Part shown: positions 27,810 through 37,109 of the stretch, in pieces
How the letters are laid out: each line of letters begins with the position of its first letter
Position numbering within the stretch: the first letter of the stretch is position 1
Assembly: GCA_938084055.1 (NCBI GenBank)
Contig: CALKDK010000004.1
Coordinates: 86,380 to 150,379 of the forward strand
Direction: 5' to 3'
Length of the DNA: 64,000 nucleotides
Source: an uncultured Luminiphilus sp.
Lineage (GTDB): Bacteria > Pseudomonadota > Gammaproteobacteria > Pseudomonadales > Halieaceae
Notes under the pieces: model-generated
Databases searched by the model: none
The model's input: only the letters and a program-made list of their open reading frames with translations
Told to the model about the DNA's origin: nothing
Program-made: the position numbers and the translations under genes

Positions 27810-28967
27810 ATGATGATAATGACAAGAGGGATCTTACTGGTAGCGCTGCTGTGCAGTGCCCAGATGGGCTGGGCCGGCACCATCGGCGGCGGCAATCAGG
27901 GCCGTTGTGAGATGCTGGCCAGCGAGGCCACCTCCGGCACTGACCCCGTAGAGGTCTGTACCGGTAAGGGCCGCAACCGGACTTGCATTACGCAGCCGGG
28001 TGAACCGGGCATTGATAGCTTCTGCGGCGGTGCCGGCAGCGACGGCAGCTGTTCCTGTGCGCCAGGCTGTGAATCTACAGGCAGTTGCTGCGCCGATTAC
28101 GCCCCCGTTTGCCAGGCCGACTTCGGCGCCTGCGCTGCAGATTCCGAGCAAATCGTGTATCTGCATGTGGGGGGCATGTGCTCGACCCAATGGGACTATG
28201 CCGGTGATCCAGACCGACTCGCGAGTACCGCAGGCATCAGCGGCAACGCTGCCTCAGTAGAACTCAAAGCCGTGCAGACCAGCAATGCCGGGACCCAGGT
28301 TGCGGCAAGGACGCTGACGCGTTATCTGGACCAGTGCTGCACCGGCTCCAACGACTGTGTGATCTATAACTATTCCAACGGAGACAACGTGGTGGGTTAT
28401 ACCCTTGATCGCCTCGCGCCCAGCAGCGAACAGGTCTGTACCGGGAAACGCAAGAACCGGGTTTGCACCGACGCCGAGCCCCAGTGGAACATTCTCGAAG
28501 TTCGCACCTCGGCCGGGGCCGGGGGTGGCAGTGAACTCTCCAACTGGGGCGGTATTGCCGATCTGTTTGCCTGTGATCTCGCCTCGGAACTGAACCCGAG
28601 CACGGTGCGCAATCTCTATAACCACAGCAACACCAATGGTGTACCGGTCAAACACGTCGGTGGCTTCCTTGACCAGGTAGGTAGTGACGACGGTACGCTG
28701 AATGCCGCCTGGTATTTCCTGCCCTGGCACAGTGACGGCGCTGTCGCCTATCACTCTGCAGGAGCCCGCAATCAGGTGGTCGGCTGGCGCGGAGGGGAAT
28801 ATTTTGACTGGAGCTATTTCGGCACCTGGGTTGGCAATGAAAACCTGTGTGACATGAGCTTTTCATCCATGTACCAGGGCCACTCCATGCTGGAGTGTCC
28901 GATGGAATTGAGAAACTCAGACCATTACGACCAGAAGATGTATTTCATCCTGCGCATGGGCCAATAA
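27810..28967 (+). CDS. Secreted Cys-rich protein with a somatomedin-B-like module and a possible alpha/beta-hydrolase-like body
   Basis: Signal peptide; CGGAGSDGSCSCAPGCESTGSCCADYAPVC (28023..28112); duplicated VCTGKxxNRxC motifs. Confidence 0.75.
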   Translation: MMIMTRGILLVALLCSAQMGWAGTIGGGNQGRCEMLASEATSGTDPVEVCTGKGRNRTCITQPGEPGIDSFCGGAGSDGSCSCAPGCESTGSCCADYAPVCQADFGACAADSEQIVYLHVGGMCSTQWDYAGDPDRLASTAGISGNAASVELKAVQTSNAGTQVAARTLTRYLDQCCTGSNDCVIYNYSNGDNVVGYTLDRLAPSSEQVCTGKRKNRVCTDAEPQWNILEVRTSAGAGGGSELSNWGGIADLFACDLASELNPSTVRNLYNHSNTNGVPVKHVGGFLDQVGSDDGTLNAAWYFLPWHSDGAVAYHSAGARNQVVGWRGGEYFDWSYFGTWVGNENLCDMSFSSMYQGHSMLECPMELRNSDHYDQKMYFILRMGQ

Positions 28968-29078
28968 CGAGCCCGCTCTACCGGGGGTCCCTGACCAACC
29001 CGACCCCCGGCGCAGCCACTGCAGATAGCGACCCTTGCGGGGTTAGCTCACCCCGCAGTCCCGCAACACCAACCCATA

Positions 29079-29107
29079 AAAAAGCCCCCGGCATGCGGGG
29101 GCTCTTC
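29079..29107 (-). terminator. Rho-independent terminator of the minus-strand mscS transcript
   Basis: Hairpin AGCCCCCG-CATG-CGGGGGCT region flanked by an A-run on + (U-run on -). Confidence 0.75.
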
Positions 29108-29147
29108 TTACACTGTTCAGCCAACCGAGTCTCGACTGGCCTGTGCT

Positions 29148-29969
29148 TCACTCGGCTTTGTCGGGCAGGTGCACATCCATCTGGGGATAGGGGATGGACA
29201 GACCGTTGGCATCGAACTCCAGCTTCACCTTCTCGGTGGTATCCCAAAGCACCGCCCAATAATCGGCACTGTTGACCCAGGGCCGGACCACAAAGTTGAC
29301 TGACGAATCGGCCAGTTCTGACACCGCAATCACCGGGGCAGGCTCCGCCAGCACCCGATCATCGGCGCTAATAATCTGGTTCAGCAGCTCCTTGGCTTTT
29401 TTTAAGTCATCGTCGTAACCCACACCAAACACCATATCGACACGGCGTGTGGCCCGGGCCGAGTAATTGGTGATCGTGCCACCGTAAATAGCGCCGTTGG
29501 GGATGATCATCTCCCGGTTGTCACCGGTGCGCAGGGTGGAGCTGAAAATACCGATCATTTCCACAACGCCCGCCGTCCCGGCGACCTCGACAAAGTCACC
29601 TGCCTTGAACGGCCGGAAGATAATCAGCATGACGCCCGCGGCGAAATTCTGCAGCGAATTCTGCAGCGCCAGGCCCACGGCCAGACCCGCCGCACCCACC
29701 AGTGCAATCAATGAGGTGGTATCGACGCCCAACTGGTTGAGCGCGGCGATGACCACCACAAGCAATAGAATGGTGCGTGTGATCGAGGCAACAAAATTGA
29801 CGAGTATCTCGTCCATGCCCGATTTATTAAGGAACTTGACCAACACACCGGACAACACGCGGACAACAATCCGGCCCACGATAAAAATGGCAAGGGCAAG
29901 GGCGAGGTTGATGGCCCAGGGAATGACGTAAGTATCCGCCATGGCCGCAACATCCATGTTCTCGAACAT
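29148..29969 (-). CDS. mscS: Small-conductance mechanosensitive channel, MscS family
   Basis: GAAGLAVGLALQNSLQNFAAGVMLIIFRPFKAGDFVEVAG; NREMIIPNGAIYGGTITNYS. Confidence 0.94.
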   Translation of the reverse strand: MFENMDVAAMADTYVIPWAINLALALAIFIVGRIVVRVLSGVLVKFLNKSGMDEILVNFVASITRTILLLVVVIAALNQLGVDTTSLIALVGAAGLAVGLALQNSLQNFAAGVMLIIFRPFKAGDFVEVAGTAGVVEMIGIFSSTLRTGDNREMIIPNGAIYGGTITNYSARATRRVDMVFGVGYDDDLKKAKELLNQIISADDRVLAEPAPVIAVSELADSSVNFVVRPWVNSADYWAVLWDTTEKVKLEFDANGLSIPYPQMDVHLPDKAE

Positions 29970-30120
29970 AAATACTCCTTTATTTACTGTTAACTTTTTT
30001 AAATATATTTCAGCAAACCGAGGCTAGCTGATCGGGTCCTGTAGTTCAAATAAATTTATCGACCCAAAAATCCGGGCCAGCGGGCGACCGCCGACCCGAA
30101 AGAACCGACCTTGTGCCTGA

Positions 30121-30498
30121 CTACACGCGGACCAAAGCGCAGAGCTTGTTCCCCGAGGGGTCACGAAGATAGGCGAGATATAGCGGTCCCATACCGCCCT
30201 CGCGAATCCCCGGAGGATCCTCACAGGCCACACCACCACTGCCAAGGCCCGCCGCATGCCAGGCATCCGCTGCCTCGGTTGTACTCGCCGCGAAACCAAT
30301 CGTTGAGCCGTTACCATGGCCGGCGGGAGCGCCGTCAATGGGCACACTGATCGCAAAAATTCCCGATTCGGTCAGGTAAAAGACGCGCCCTTTTTCATCA
30401 ATGACGCCGGGACCGTAGCCCAACGCTCCGAGGGTCGCGTCGTAAAAGACCTTGGCAGCTTCGATGTCGTTGGCGCCGACCATAATATGACTGAACAT
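30121..30498 (-). CDS. VOC-family glyoxalase-like protein
   Basis: MFSHIMVGANDIEAAKVFYDATLGALGYG...YLRDPSGNKLCAL. Confidence 0.87.
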   Translation of the reverse strand: MFSHIMVGANDIEAAKVFYDATLGALGYGPGVIDEKGRVFYLTESGIFAISVPIDGAPAGHGNGSTIGFAASTTEAADAWHAAGLGSGGVACEDPPGIREGGMGPLYLAYLRDPSGNKLCALVRV

Positions 30499-30630
30499 AA
30501 ACCTTACCTCTCTTCAATTATCTGTTGTGTCAGTCACGGCAGCTGCCTCTGCTACAGCGGCCGCTCCGCGGAAGCTCGAGTATGAACGGAAAGTCCGTGA
30601 TACACCAAGAGAGCCCTGGGGCGCGGGGGG

Positions 30631-33006
30631 CTACTGCCCTGCTTCGGAACGCAGGTTCGAGTCGAAGAGCTTCAAGATGCGCCGATACTGATCCAGCCAG
30701 CTCTCGGGGTGGACGTACCCGTGGGGCTCAAGGGGATAGGACGCCAGCTCCCAGTTCTGCTTCTCGAGCTCAATAAGACGCTGCGCGAGCCGTACGGAGT
30801 CCTTGTAGAAAACGTTGTCATCGAGCATGCCATGGCTGATGAGCAAGGCCCCGTTGAAGCCCTCTACAAATTCTATCGGCGAGCTACGATGGTGGGATTC
30901 CGGGTCTACCTCAGGGGTATTGAGGATATTGGCCGTATAGGAATGATTGTAGTGGCGCCAGTCGGTTACGGGTCGCAGCGCAGCGCCAGCGGCAAAGACT
31001 TCGGGTGCCTTGAACAGGGCCATGAACGCCATAAAACCACCATAAGAGCCGCCATAGACACCGACACGCCCCGGGTCACCCCGGTGTTCCCCAACGAGCC
31101 AGCGCACCCCATCGATGAGATCCTCGAGTTCCGGGGTACCCATCTGGCGATAGATGGCCGTCCGCCAGTCTCGCCCGTAGCCTCGACTGGCTCGATAATC
31201 CATGTCCAGCACATGGTAGCCACGGGCCGTCAGAAGGTTGTGGAACATCTGCTCCCGGAAATAATAGGGGAATTTATGGTGGGTATTTTGCGTATACCCC
31301 GCCCCGTGCACAAACACGACAATGGGACGCAGGGCGTCGCCGGCGACCCGGGCGGGGTAGAATTTTGACCAGACAGGCTGCGCCGCTCCGTGGTGGGAGG
31401 GCACGGCAACAATTTCCGGAGACTGCCACTCGATCGCCCTGTATGCCTCGGAAATGGTGTCGGTTGCCAGGCTCAACGCCCCGGATGAGAGATTGACCAC
31501 CGCGGCCTGACTAGGCCGATAGCTACGCGAATAACGCAACAGGACCCGCTCGCCCCGGGGATGGGCAGCAAAATCCTCAACGCCCAGCAACTCCGTCAAC
31601 CTGGACAGGTCGCCCGACTCAAGATCCAGCCTGTAGATATCGTATTCCGTGGGATGTGAACGATTGGCCAGCAGTAAGATCGACTGTGTGCCAGGCAGCC
31701 AGGTGACCTGGGAGACCTCGTAGGTTCCCGATGTGTGCTGGACTGCGTCACCCGTGCCGGAACCCGAGTACAGATGACTGTACCCCGAGGATTCGGAGAG
31801 CCACCATGCTCGGTCAGTGTCGGGTATCCAGCCCAACTCATTGAACTGCCAATTAATCCAGGCTGGGTCCTCGAGATGCTCCAAAAGCGTGAATTCCTGT
31901 GCAGCAGCATCGAAGCGAAGTGTCCAGCGGTCCTTGTTATCAATCGCATGCACCTGCACCAGGGCCCGCCCGCCTTGGGGGTGCCAGACTACCCGGTCAA
32001 AGGTAACCGTGCGGGGTGTATCGGCATCATGGGGGGTAATACCCTGCTTTTCCTTCAAATCAGACAGGGGATCCACATCCAGTCCAGGCAACATTGCCAT
32101 ACCCAGCTCATGCCGATCCCTTGTCTGTAAATCGAGCAGCCACAATTTTTGCGGCCGGGGATTATCACGGCCAACCAGCCGGCGAACATCCTCGACATCC
32201 ACATAGCCTGACCGGGTCACGTAGCGGGGCATTTTGTCCGGCTTACCATTTCCCTCACCGGCATCGGTCACCACTACGAGTAACCATCGGCCATCGGGGG
32301 ACAACGCGCTATCGACGAGCTGGTGGCCCGAACCGAGGTGCCAGGTAGCCGGGCGGAGCAGGTCGGTATCAGCTGCCAATTGACTGTTCTCAAACTGTGC
32401 CTCCTGCCAGAGGCGCTCCCGCTCCAGGGTCGAGAACAGGCGCAGCTGATCACTGGCAAGCGTGTCTTCTGAAACCTGATGGGGTGGGTCGGAAAAGCTA
32501 AGTTGGGTCATCGCCTTTGCAGCGCCATCCACCACCGTGACGCGCCACCACTGATCTTGATACCTGAAAAAAACCGCTTCCCCCGACGCCGAAAATCCGG
32601 GACGGCTCACGGGACTGTCTCCGGCAAAAAGGACGCGCTGGGCGCCATCGCCCAGCTTCCGAAAAACGAGAGCCCCCCCGACGATGCTGACCGCCTGCTG
32701 GGTCGCATGATGCACCCTGGGGTCGGGACCATCAGCTGCTGCAAGCTCTTCAGGGGATACCCGCCGGCCAGCGGAGTCCCCGCCGCCCAGGGCATAGACA
32801 TCGCGCACGCTGCTGCCGCTGCGTTTGACCCGGTAGTGATAACCACCGCCATCGAGCTGCCACCACGCCGCCTCCACAGGCGGCCCGATCCAGTCGGGGT
32901 CGGCCATAATGGTCTTGAGATCGGGGGACGCAACACCCTGGGCTGTCACCAGCAGGCCCAGTGTGCAAAGCACCAGCCGCAGCGTGTGAAAAATGGCCTG
33001 GTTCAT
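30631..33006 (-). CDS. S9 family (DPP IV-like) serine peptidase, secreted
   Basis: Signal peptide; GVYGGSYGGFMA nucleophile elbow; EPHGYVHPESW. Confidence 0.93.
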   Translation of the reverse strand: MNQAIFHTLRLVLCTLGLLVTAQGVASPDLKTIMADPDWIGPPVEAAWWQLDGGGYHYRVKRSGSSVRDVYALGGGDSAGRRVSPEELAAADGPDPRVHHATQQAVSIVGGALVFRKLGDGAQRVLFAGDSPVSRPGFSASGEAVFFRYQDQWWRVTVVDGAAKAMTQLSFSDPPHQVSEDTLASDQLRLFSTLERERLWQEAQFENSQLAADTDLLRPATWHLGSGHQLVDSALSPDGRWLLVVVTDAGEGNGKPDKMPRYVTRSGYVDVEDVRRLVGRDNPRPQKLWLLDLQTRDRHELGMAMLPGLDVDPLSDLKEKQGITPHDADTPRTVTFDRVVWHPQGGRALVQVHAIDNKDRWTLRFDAAAQEFTLLEHLEDPAWINWQFNELGWIPDTDRAWWLSESSGYSHLYSGSGTGDAVQHTSGTYEVSQVTWLPGTQSILLLANRSHPTEYDIYRLDLESGDLSRLTELLGVEDFAAHPRGERVLLRYSRSYRPSQAAVVNLSSGALSLATDTISEAYRAIEWQSPEIVAVPSHHGAAQPVWSKFYPARVAGDALRPIVVFVHGAGYTQNTHHKFPYYFREQMFHNLLTARGYHVLDMDYRASRGYGRDWRTAIYRQMGTPELEDLIDGVRWLVGEHRGDPGRVGVYGGSYGGFMAFMALFKAPEVFAAGAALRPVTDWRHYNHSYTANILNTPEVDPESHHRSSPIEFVEGFNGALLISHGMLDDNVFYKDSVRLAQRLIELEKQNWELASYPLEPHGYVHPESWLDQYRRILKLFDSNLRSEAGQ

Positions 33007-33340
33007 ACTGTCCTCCTAAATCAGGGCTTCAAAATCCACAGTCGGATAAACAGGGGATATAAGGCGTTGCACTGCAGGCCAACCCCGTCGCCGCACCACC
33101 TGCCCGGGTCCGTTAGCCGCCTCAGGCAACACGGGCATCCGCCAAAGACGCTCCTGGTCAACTAGTCATCTAACAGCACCCCAAAGCATAACCTGACCCG
33201 AACCCCGGTGCGCGTACCACGACACCCAGCAGTCGTCGCGCCTGCCCGGATGGGCCCACCCTTCCTACCGGCAAACACACTGCCAAGGATGCAACAGGGA
33301 TGCTACCTTATCGGGTAAAACACCGTAGGAGTGCCGACAC

Positions 33341-35029
33341 ATGGCAACTCAAAGATCCCTTCTGGGCCCTGCCGCCGCGCTGTTACTCATGCTCCTGACT
33401 GCGTGCAGCCCAAACCAACCGGCGCATTTCGACACCCTTATTCTGGGTGGCACGGTCTACGATGGAACCGGCAAGCCCCCCTATACCGGTGATGTCGGCA
33501 TTGTTGGAGACCGTATCCAATCCCTTGGGGCGCTGCAGGATGCCACTGCAGAAACGATTATCGACGCCAGGGGCAAGGCCGTCAGCCCGGGCTTCATCAA
33601 CATGATTGGTTGGGGTGTCACAAGCCTGATCGAAGACGGCCGTGGCCTGAGTGATGTCTCCCAGGGCATTACCCTGGAAGTCTTCGGCGAGGGCAACTCA
33701 ATGGGGCCGCTCAGCCCCGCCATGAAGCGGGAATTCCCCAAATACTGGAGCGGTATTGAGCCCAGCTGGACCACCCTTGGCGAGTACCTTGAGTTTCTCG
33801 AGTCCCGGGGCGTGTCGCCCAACGTCGCCTCATTTATTGGCGCCACGACACCCAGAATCCATGTGCTCGGACGGGATGATACTGACCCTACCCCGGGCCA
33901 GCTTGCCGCCATGCAGGAGCTAGTCCGGGAGGCCATGCGTGAGGGTGCGGTGGGCGTCGCATCATCGCTGATCTACACGCCTGCAAGCTTCGCAGGGACC
34001 GATGAGCTGATCGCACTGGCCCAGGCTGCTGCAGAATATGGTGGCATCTATGCCTCGCATCTGCGCAATGAGGGCAAGCAAATTTTTCCTGCGCTGGAGG
34101 AACTGATTACCATAGCGAGGCAGGCCTCGATAGCAGCCGAGATCTATCATCTCAAAATTGCCCATCCGCCCTCCTGGGGCCGTTTCGACGAGGTCCTTCA
34201 ACGGATCGAGTCGGCGCGCAACGAAGGCCTGCGCATTACGGCCGACATGTACCCTTACCCCGCGGGATCCACGGGACTGGATGCGATCATGCCCGCATGG
34301 GTCAAAGCGGGTGGCATTGATCGGTGGATAGAGCGGATGAGGGACCCGGAAACCCGACTGCGCCTGGCCGGGGAGATGCGCGAGGATTCAGATGCCTGGG
34401 ACAACCGGCTTGCCAGTGGCGGGGCTGACGCCGTGATGCTTGTCGAGTTTCGCAATCCCGCGCTGAAACACCTTGCTGGCAAAACCCTGGCGGAGGTTGC
34501 GACTGAACGTGGCCTCAGCGCCGAGGAAACGGCCATGGATCTTGTTATCGAAGACGGCACCCGGGTGGGTGCCATGTATTTCAACCAGTCAGAGGATGTG
34601 GTGCGCCAGGCGGTGCAGCAACCCTGGGTCAGTTTCTGTACCGATGCCGTCGCCATAGCGGCGGAGGGTGCGCAGCTACTGAACCACCGTCACCCGCGAA
34701 CCTACGGTACCTTCCCCAGGATACTGGGTCACTACGTGCGCGAGCTGGGCCTGCTGACCCTGGAGGATGCCATACACAGAGCCAGCGGATTACCCGCGAC
34801 CAACCTCTCACTGAGAGATCGCGGCTTTCTGCGCGAGGGTTTCTTTGCCGATGTGCTGGTTTTTGATCCCGACACCATTATTGATCGCGCCACCTTCGAG
34901 GAGCCCCATCAGTACTCCACCGGGATGGAGCAGGTTTTGATCAATGGCACCGCGGTTATCAGCAACGGCAAACACACAGGCGCCAAGCCGGGCAGAGTTG
35001 TCCGGGGCCCCGGCTGGACGGGATGGTGA
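33341..35029 (+). CDS. D-aminoacylase-like amidohydrolase lipoprotein
   Basis: Lipobox LLTACS; FDTLILGGTVYDGTGKPPYTGDVGIVGDRI; ASHLRNEGKQI; HLKIAH; CTDA. Confidence 0.85.
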   Translation: MATQRSLLGPAAALLLMLLTACSPNQPAHFDTLILGGTVYDGTGKPPYTGDVGIVGDRIQSLGALQDATAETIIDARGKAVSPGFINMIGWGVTSLIEDGRGLSDVSQGITLEVFGEGNSMGPLSPAMKREFPKYWSGIEPSWTTLGEYLEFLESRGVSPNVASFIGATTPRIHVLGRDDTDPTPGQLAAMQELVREAMREGAVGVASSLIYTPASFAGTDELIALAQAAAEYGGIYASHLRNEGKQIFPALEELITIARQASIAAEIYHLKIAHPPSWGRFDEVLQRIESARNEGLRITADMYPYPAGSTGLDAIMPAWVKAGGIDRWIERMRDPETRLRLAGEMREDSDAWDNRLASGGADAVMLVEFRNPALKHLAGKTLAEVATERGLSAEETAMDLVIEDGTRVGAMYFNQSEDVVRQAVQQPWVSFCTDAVAIAAEGAQLLNHRHPRTYGTFPRILGHYVRELGLLTLEDAIHRASGLPATNLSLRDRGFLREGFFADVLVFDPDTIIDRATFEEPHQYSTGMEQVLINGTAVISNGKHTGAKPGRVVRGPGWTGW

Positions 35030-35134
35030 TCGGGATCTTGGGCGACCGACAAAACTGGGCGACAGGGTAATCAGGAAAAGCCGGCACAGCCGCAGTGGGT
35101 TACACTTCCCGCCTGCGGTTATACCGGTACAAAC

Positions 35135-35713
35135 ATGACTGATTCGCCACTCAAATACCCCTCCCCGAGCGACTGGATTGATTGCGTCATGGGCGATTTT
35201 GATGCCTTTCTTCTGGACCATGCGGCGGCCGAAAAGAAGGCGTCGGGCATGGCGCTGTCCATGGTGTCCCATTACCCTGACAGGGCGCAGTTGGTGATGG
35301 CCATGACTGAACTCGCAGTGGAGGAAATGGTGCACTTTCGCGAGGTGGTAAAGCTTATCCAGGCGCGGGGCCTGGTCCTCGGTGCAGATGAAAAGGATCC
35401 CTACATCAACGCGGTTCGCGGCCTGATCCGGCAGGGTTCTGACGTCTACCTTTTGGATCGACTTCTGATCGCCGGTGTTATCGAAGCCCGGGGTGCTGAG
35501 CGTTTCGGGCTTGTGGCAGCCGCACTGCCAGAAGGGGAACTGCAAGCCTTCTACCGCTCAATAACGCGGTCTGAATGCCGTCACTTTGAGCTGTTCCTGG
35601 ATCTGGCAGGCAGCTACTTTGCCAGTGACCTGATTGCGTCACGCTGGCAGACACTGCTCGATGCCGAGAGCGAGATCATGCGGGGCATGCCCATCCGCGC
35701 CGCACTCCATTGA
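35135..35713 (+). CDS. miaE: tRNA-(ms[2]io[6]A)-hydroxylase
   Basis: DAFLLDHAAAEKKASGMALSMVSHYPDR; ELAVEEMVHFREV; RSECRHFELF. Confidence 0.93.
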   Translation: MTDSPLKYPSPSDWIDCVMGDFDAFLLDHAAAEKKASGMALSMVSHYPDRAQLVMAMTELAVEEMVHFREVVKLIQARGLVLGADEKDPYINAVRGLIRQGSDVYLLDRLLIAGVIEARGAERFGLVAAALPEGELQAFYRSITRSECRHFELFLDLAGSYFASDLIASRWQTLLDAESEIMRGMPIRAALH

Positions 35714-37044
35714 GAGGCGCGAGATCCCAACGGGTAGCAAACTACCTGGAGAAGTATGCCATCCTGCCCCTGCATCCCGAGCTGCCCCAGCACTGGCACC
35801 GGGTCATGGTGGTGCCCTGCTTTCGAGAATCCATCCACTTCACCCAGCGTTTGCCAAAACGCGCTGACGACCCCAGGCTACTGGTCATCTGCGTACTCAA
35901 CCGTCCCGGTAGCGACCCAAACACAGCCGCCAACACGCCGCTGCGACAGTTTTTGGAGCGCCATACCAAACAGAAAATCAGCGACGGCTTGCGACTGTGC
36001 CGCGTCGCCGACAGCGCCGATATCCTGCTGCTGGATCTCGAACTCATTGAGGGTCCCACCCCGGAACAACAGGGCGTGGGCAGGGCCCGTCGCGTAGGAT
36101 GTGACCTTGCCCTGTGGCTGATGGACACCGGACGGATTACCTCCCGCTGGATTCTGTCCAGTGATGCTGATGCCAAGTGGCCTGAACATTTTATCTCGCA
36201 CCGCTGGCCCGAGGATGCCGTCGCATTCACGCTGCCTTTCGAGCATGACGTGGACCTAAAAACTGAACTTGGCAGAGCAACGCTTATCTATGAAATTTGG
36301 CTGCATGCCTACGTCCGAGGTCTTGAGGAAGCCAACTCACCCTATGCATTCCATACCCTGGGTAGTTGCTGCGGATTTCATGCGGATGCCTACGCGGCGG
36401 TTCGCGGCGTGCCCCTGCGTGCTGGCGCCGAGGATTTCTACCTACTGAACAAGCTCTGCAAACTGGGGCAGCTGTACCGGCCCCCGGGGCCGCCGGTCGT
36501 TATCGAAGCGAGGACATCTACCCGGGTCCCCTTTGGAACCGGGCCTGCTGTACAGCGCCTCCTGCAGCACGAGGATCCGCTCACCACCAATTTTTTTTAC
36601 CACCCCGACTGTTTTCGAGCCCTGAAGGCCGTACTGGGCCAGCTGCCCATCTGGCTTGAGAACCCGACCCACGATCTGCAGGTTGTGCTGGGCAGGCAAC
36701 TGGGCCCCGAGTTAAGCGTCGTAATCACCAAAGTATTGGCGGACATGGGGTTGTCCGCCGCCATCGGACACGCCCGACGCCAAGGCGCTACGCCGGCTGC
36801 TCGGCAGCAACATCTGTCGGTCTGGTTTGACGGATTTCGCACGCTGAAATTTATTCACGCCCTGCGTCGCAGCGCCCGACCCGATATCAGCTACCTGGAG
36901 GCCTGGCAGGATAGCCCGCTCTGCACAGACCCCCGTGATCCCGGCACACTGCGCCGTGCCATGGCAGCACACTGGGGCTGGAGCCTCAGACAGGACAATC
37001 TCGGGCAAGACAATAACGACGCGCCCGCCATCCCTGTATTGTGA
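35710..37044 (+). CDS. Glycosyltransferase-2-like hypothetical protein
   Basis: MVVPCFRES..ICVLNRP..ILSSDADAKWP..GSCCGFHADAY; TTG start overlapping the miaE stop. Confidence 0.6.
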   Translation: MRGARSQRVANYLEKYAILPLHPELPQHWHRVMVVPCFRESIHFTQRLPKRADDPRLLVICVLNRPGSDPNTAANTPLRQFLERHTKQKISDGLRLCRVADSADILLLDLELIEGPTPEQQGVGRARRVGCDLALWLMDTGRITSRWILSSDADAKWPEHFISHRWPEDAVAFTLPFEHDVDLKTELGRATLIYEIWLHAYVRGLEEANSPYAFHTLGSCCGFHADAYAAVRGVPLRAGAEDFYLLNKLCKLGQLYRPPGPPVVIEARTSTRVPFGTGPAVQRLLQHEDPLTTNFFYHPDCFRALKAVLGQLPIWLENPTHDLQVVLGRQLGPELSVVITKVLADMGLSAAIGHARRQGATPAARQQHLSVWFDGFRTLKFIHALRRSARPDISYLEAWQDSPLCTDPRDPGTLRRAMAAHWGWSLRQDNLGQDNNDAPAIPVL

Positions 37045-37109
37045 ATGGGTGTATTACCTCTGGCGGCGATTCCACTACACTAGCGGGGTTCGATGACCAG
37101 GAATCTACC

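Noticed and set aside
30557-30580. NotI (GCGGCCGC), SacII (CCGCGG) and XhoI (CTCGAG) sites within 24 bp, resembling a vector polylinker
   Set aside because: Flanking sequence is continuous with local genes and composition; no vector sequence recognised. GC-rich DNA gives such sites by chance. An alignment to a vector database would settle it.
34808-35545. 245-aa minus-strand ORF
   Set aside because: Antisense to the amidohydrolase and miaE; no motif.
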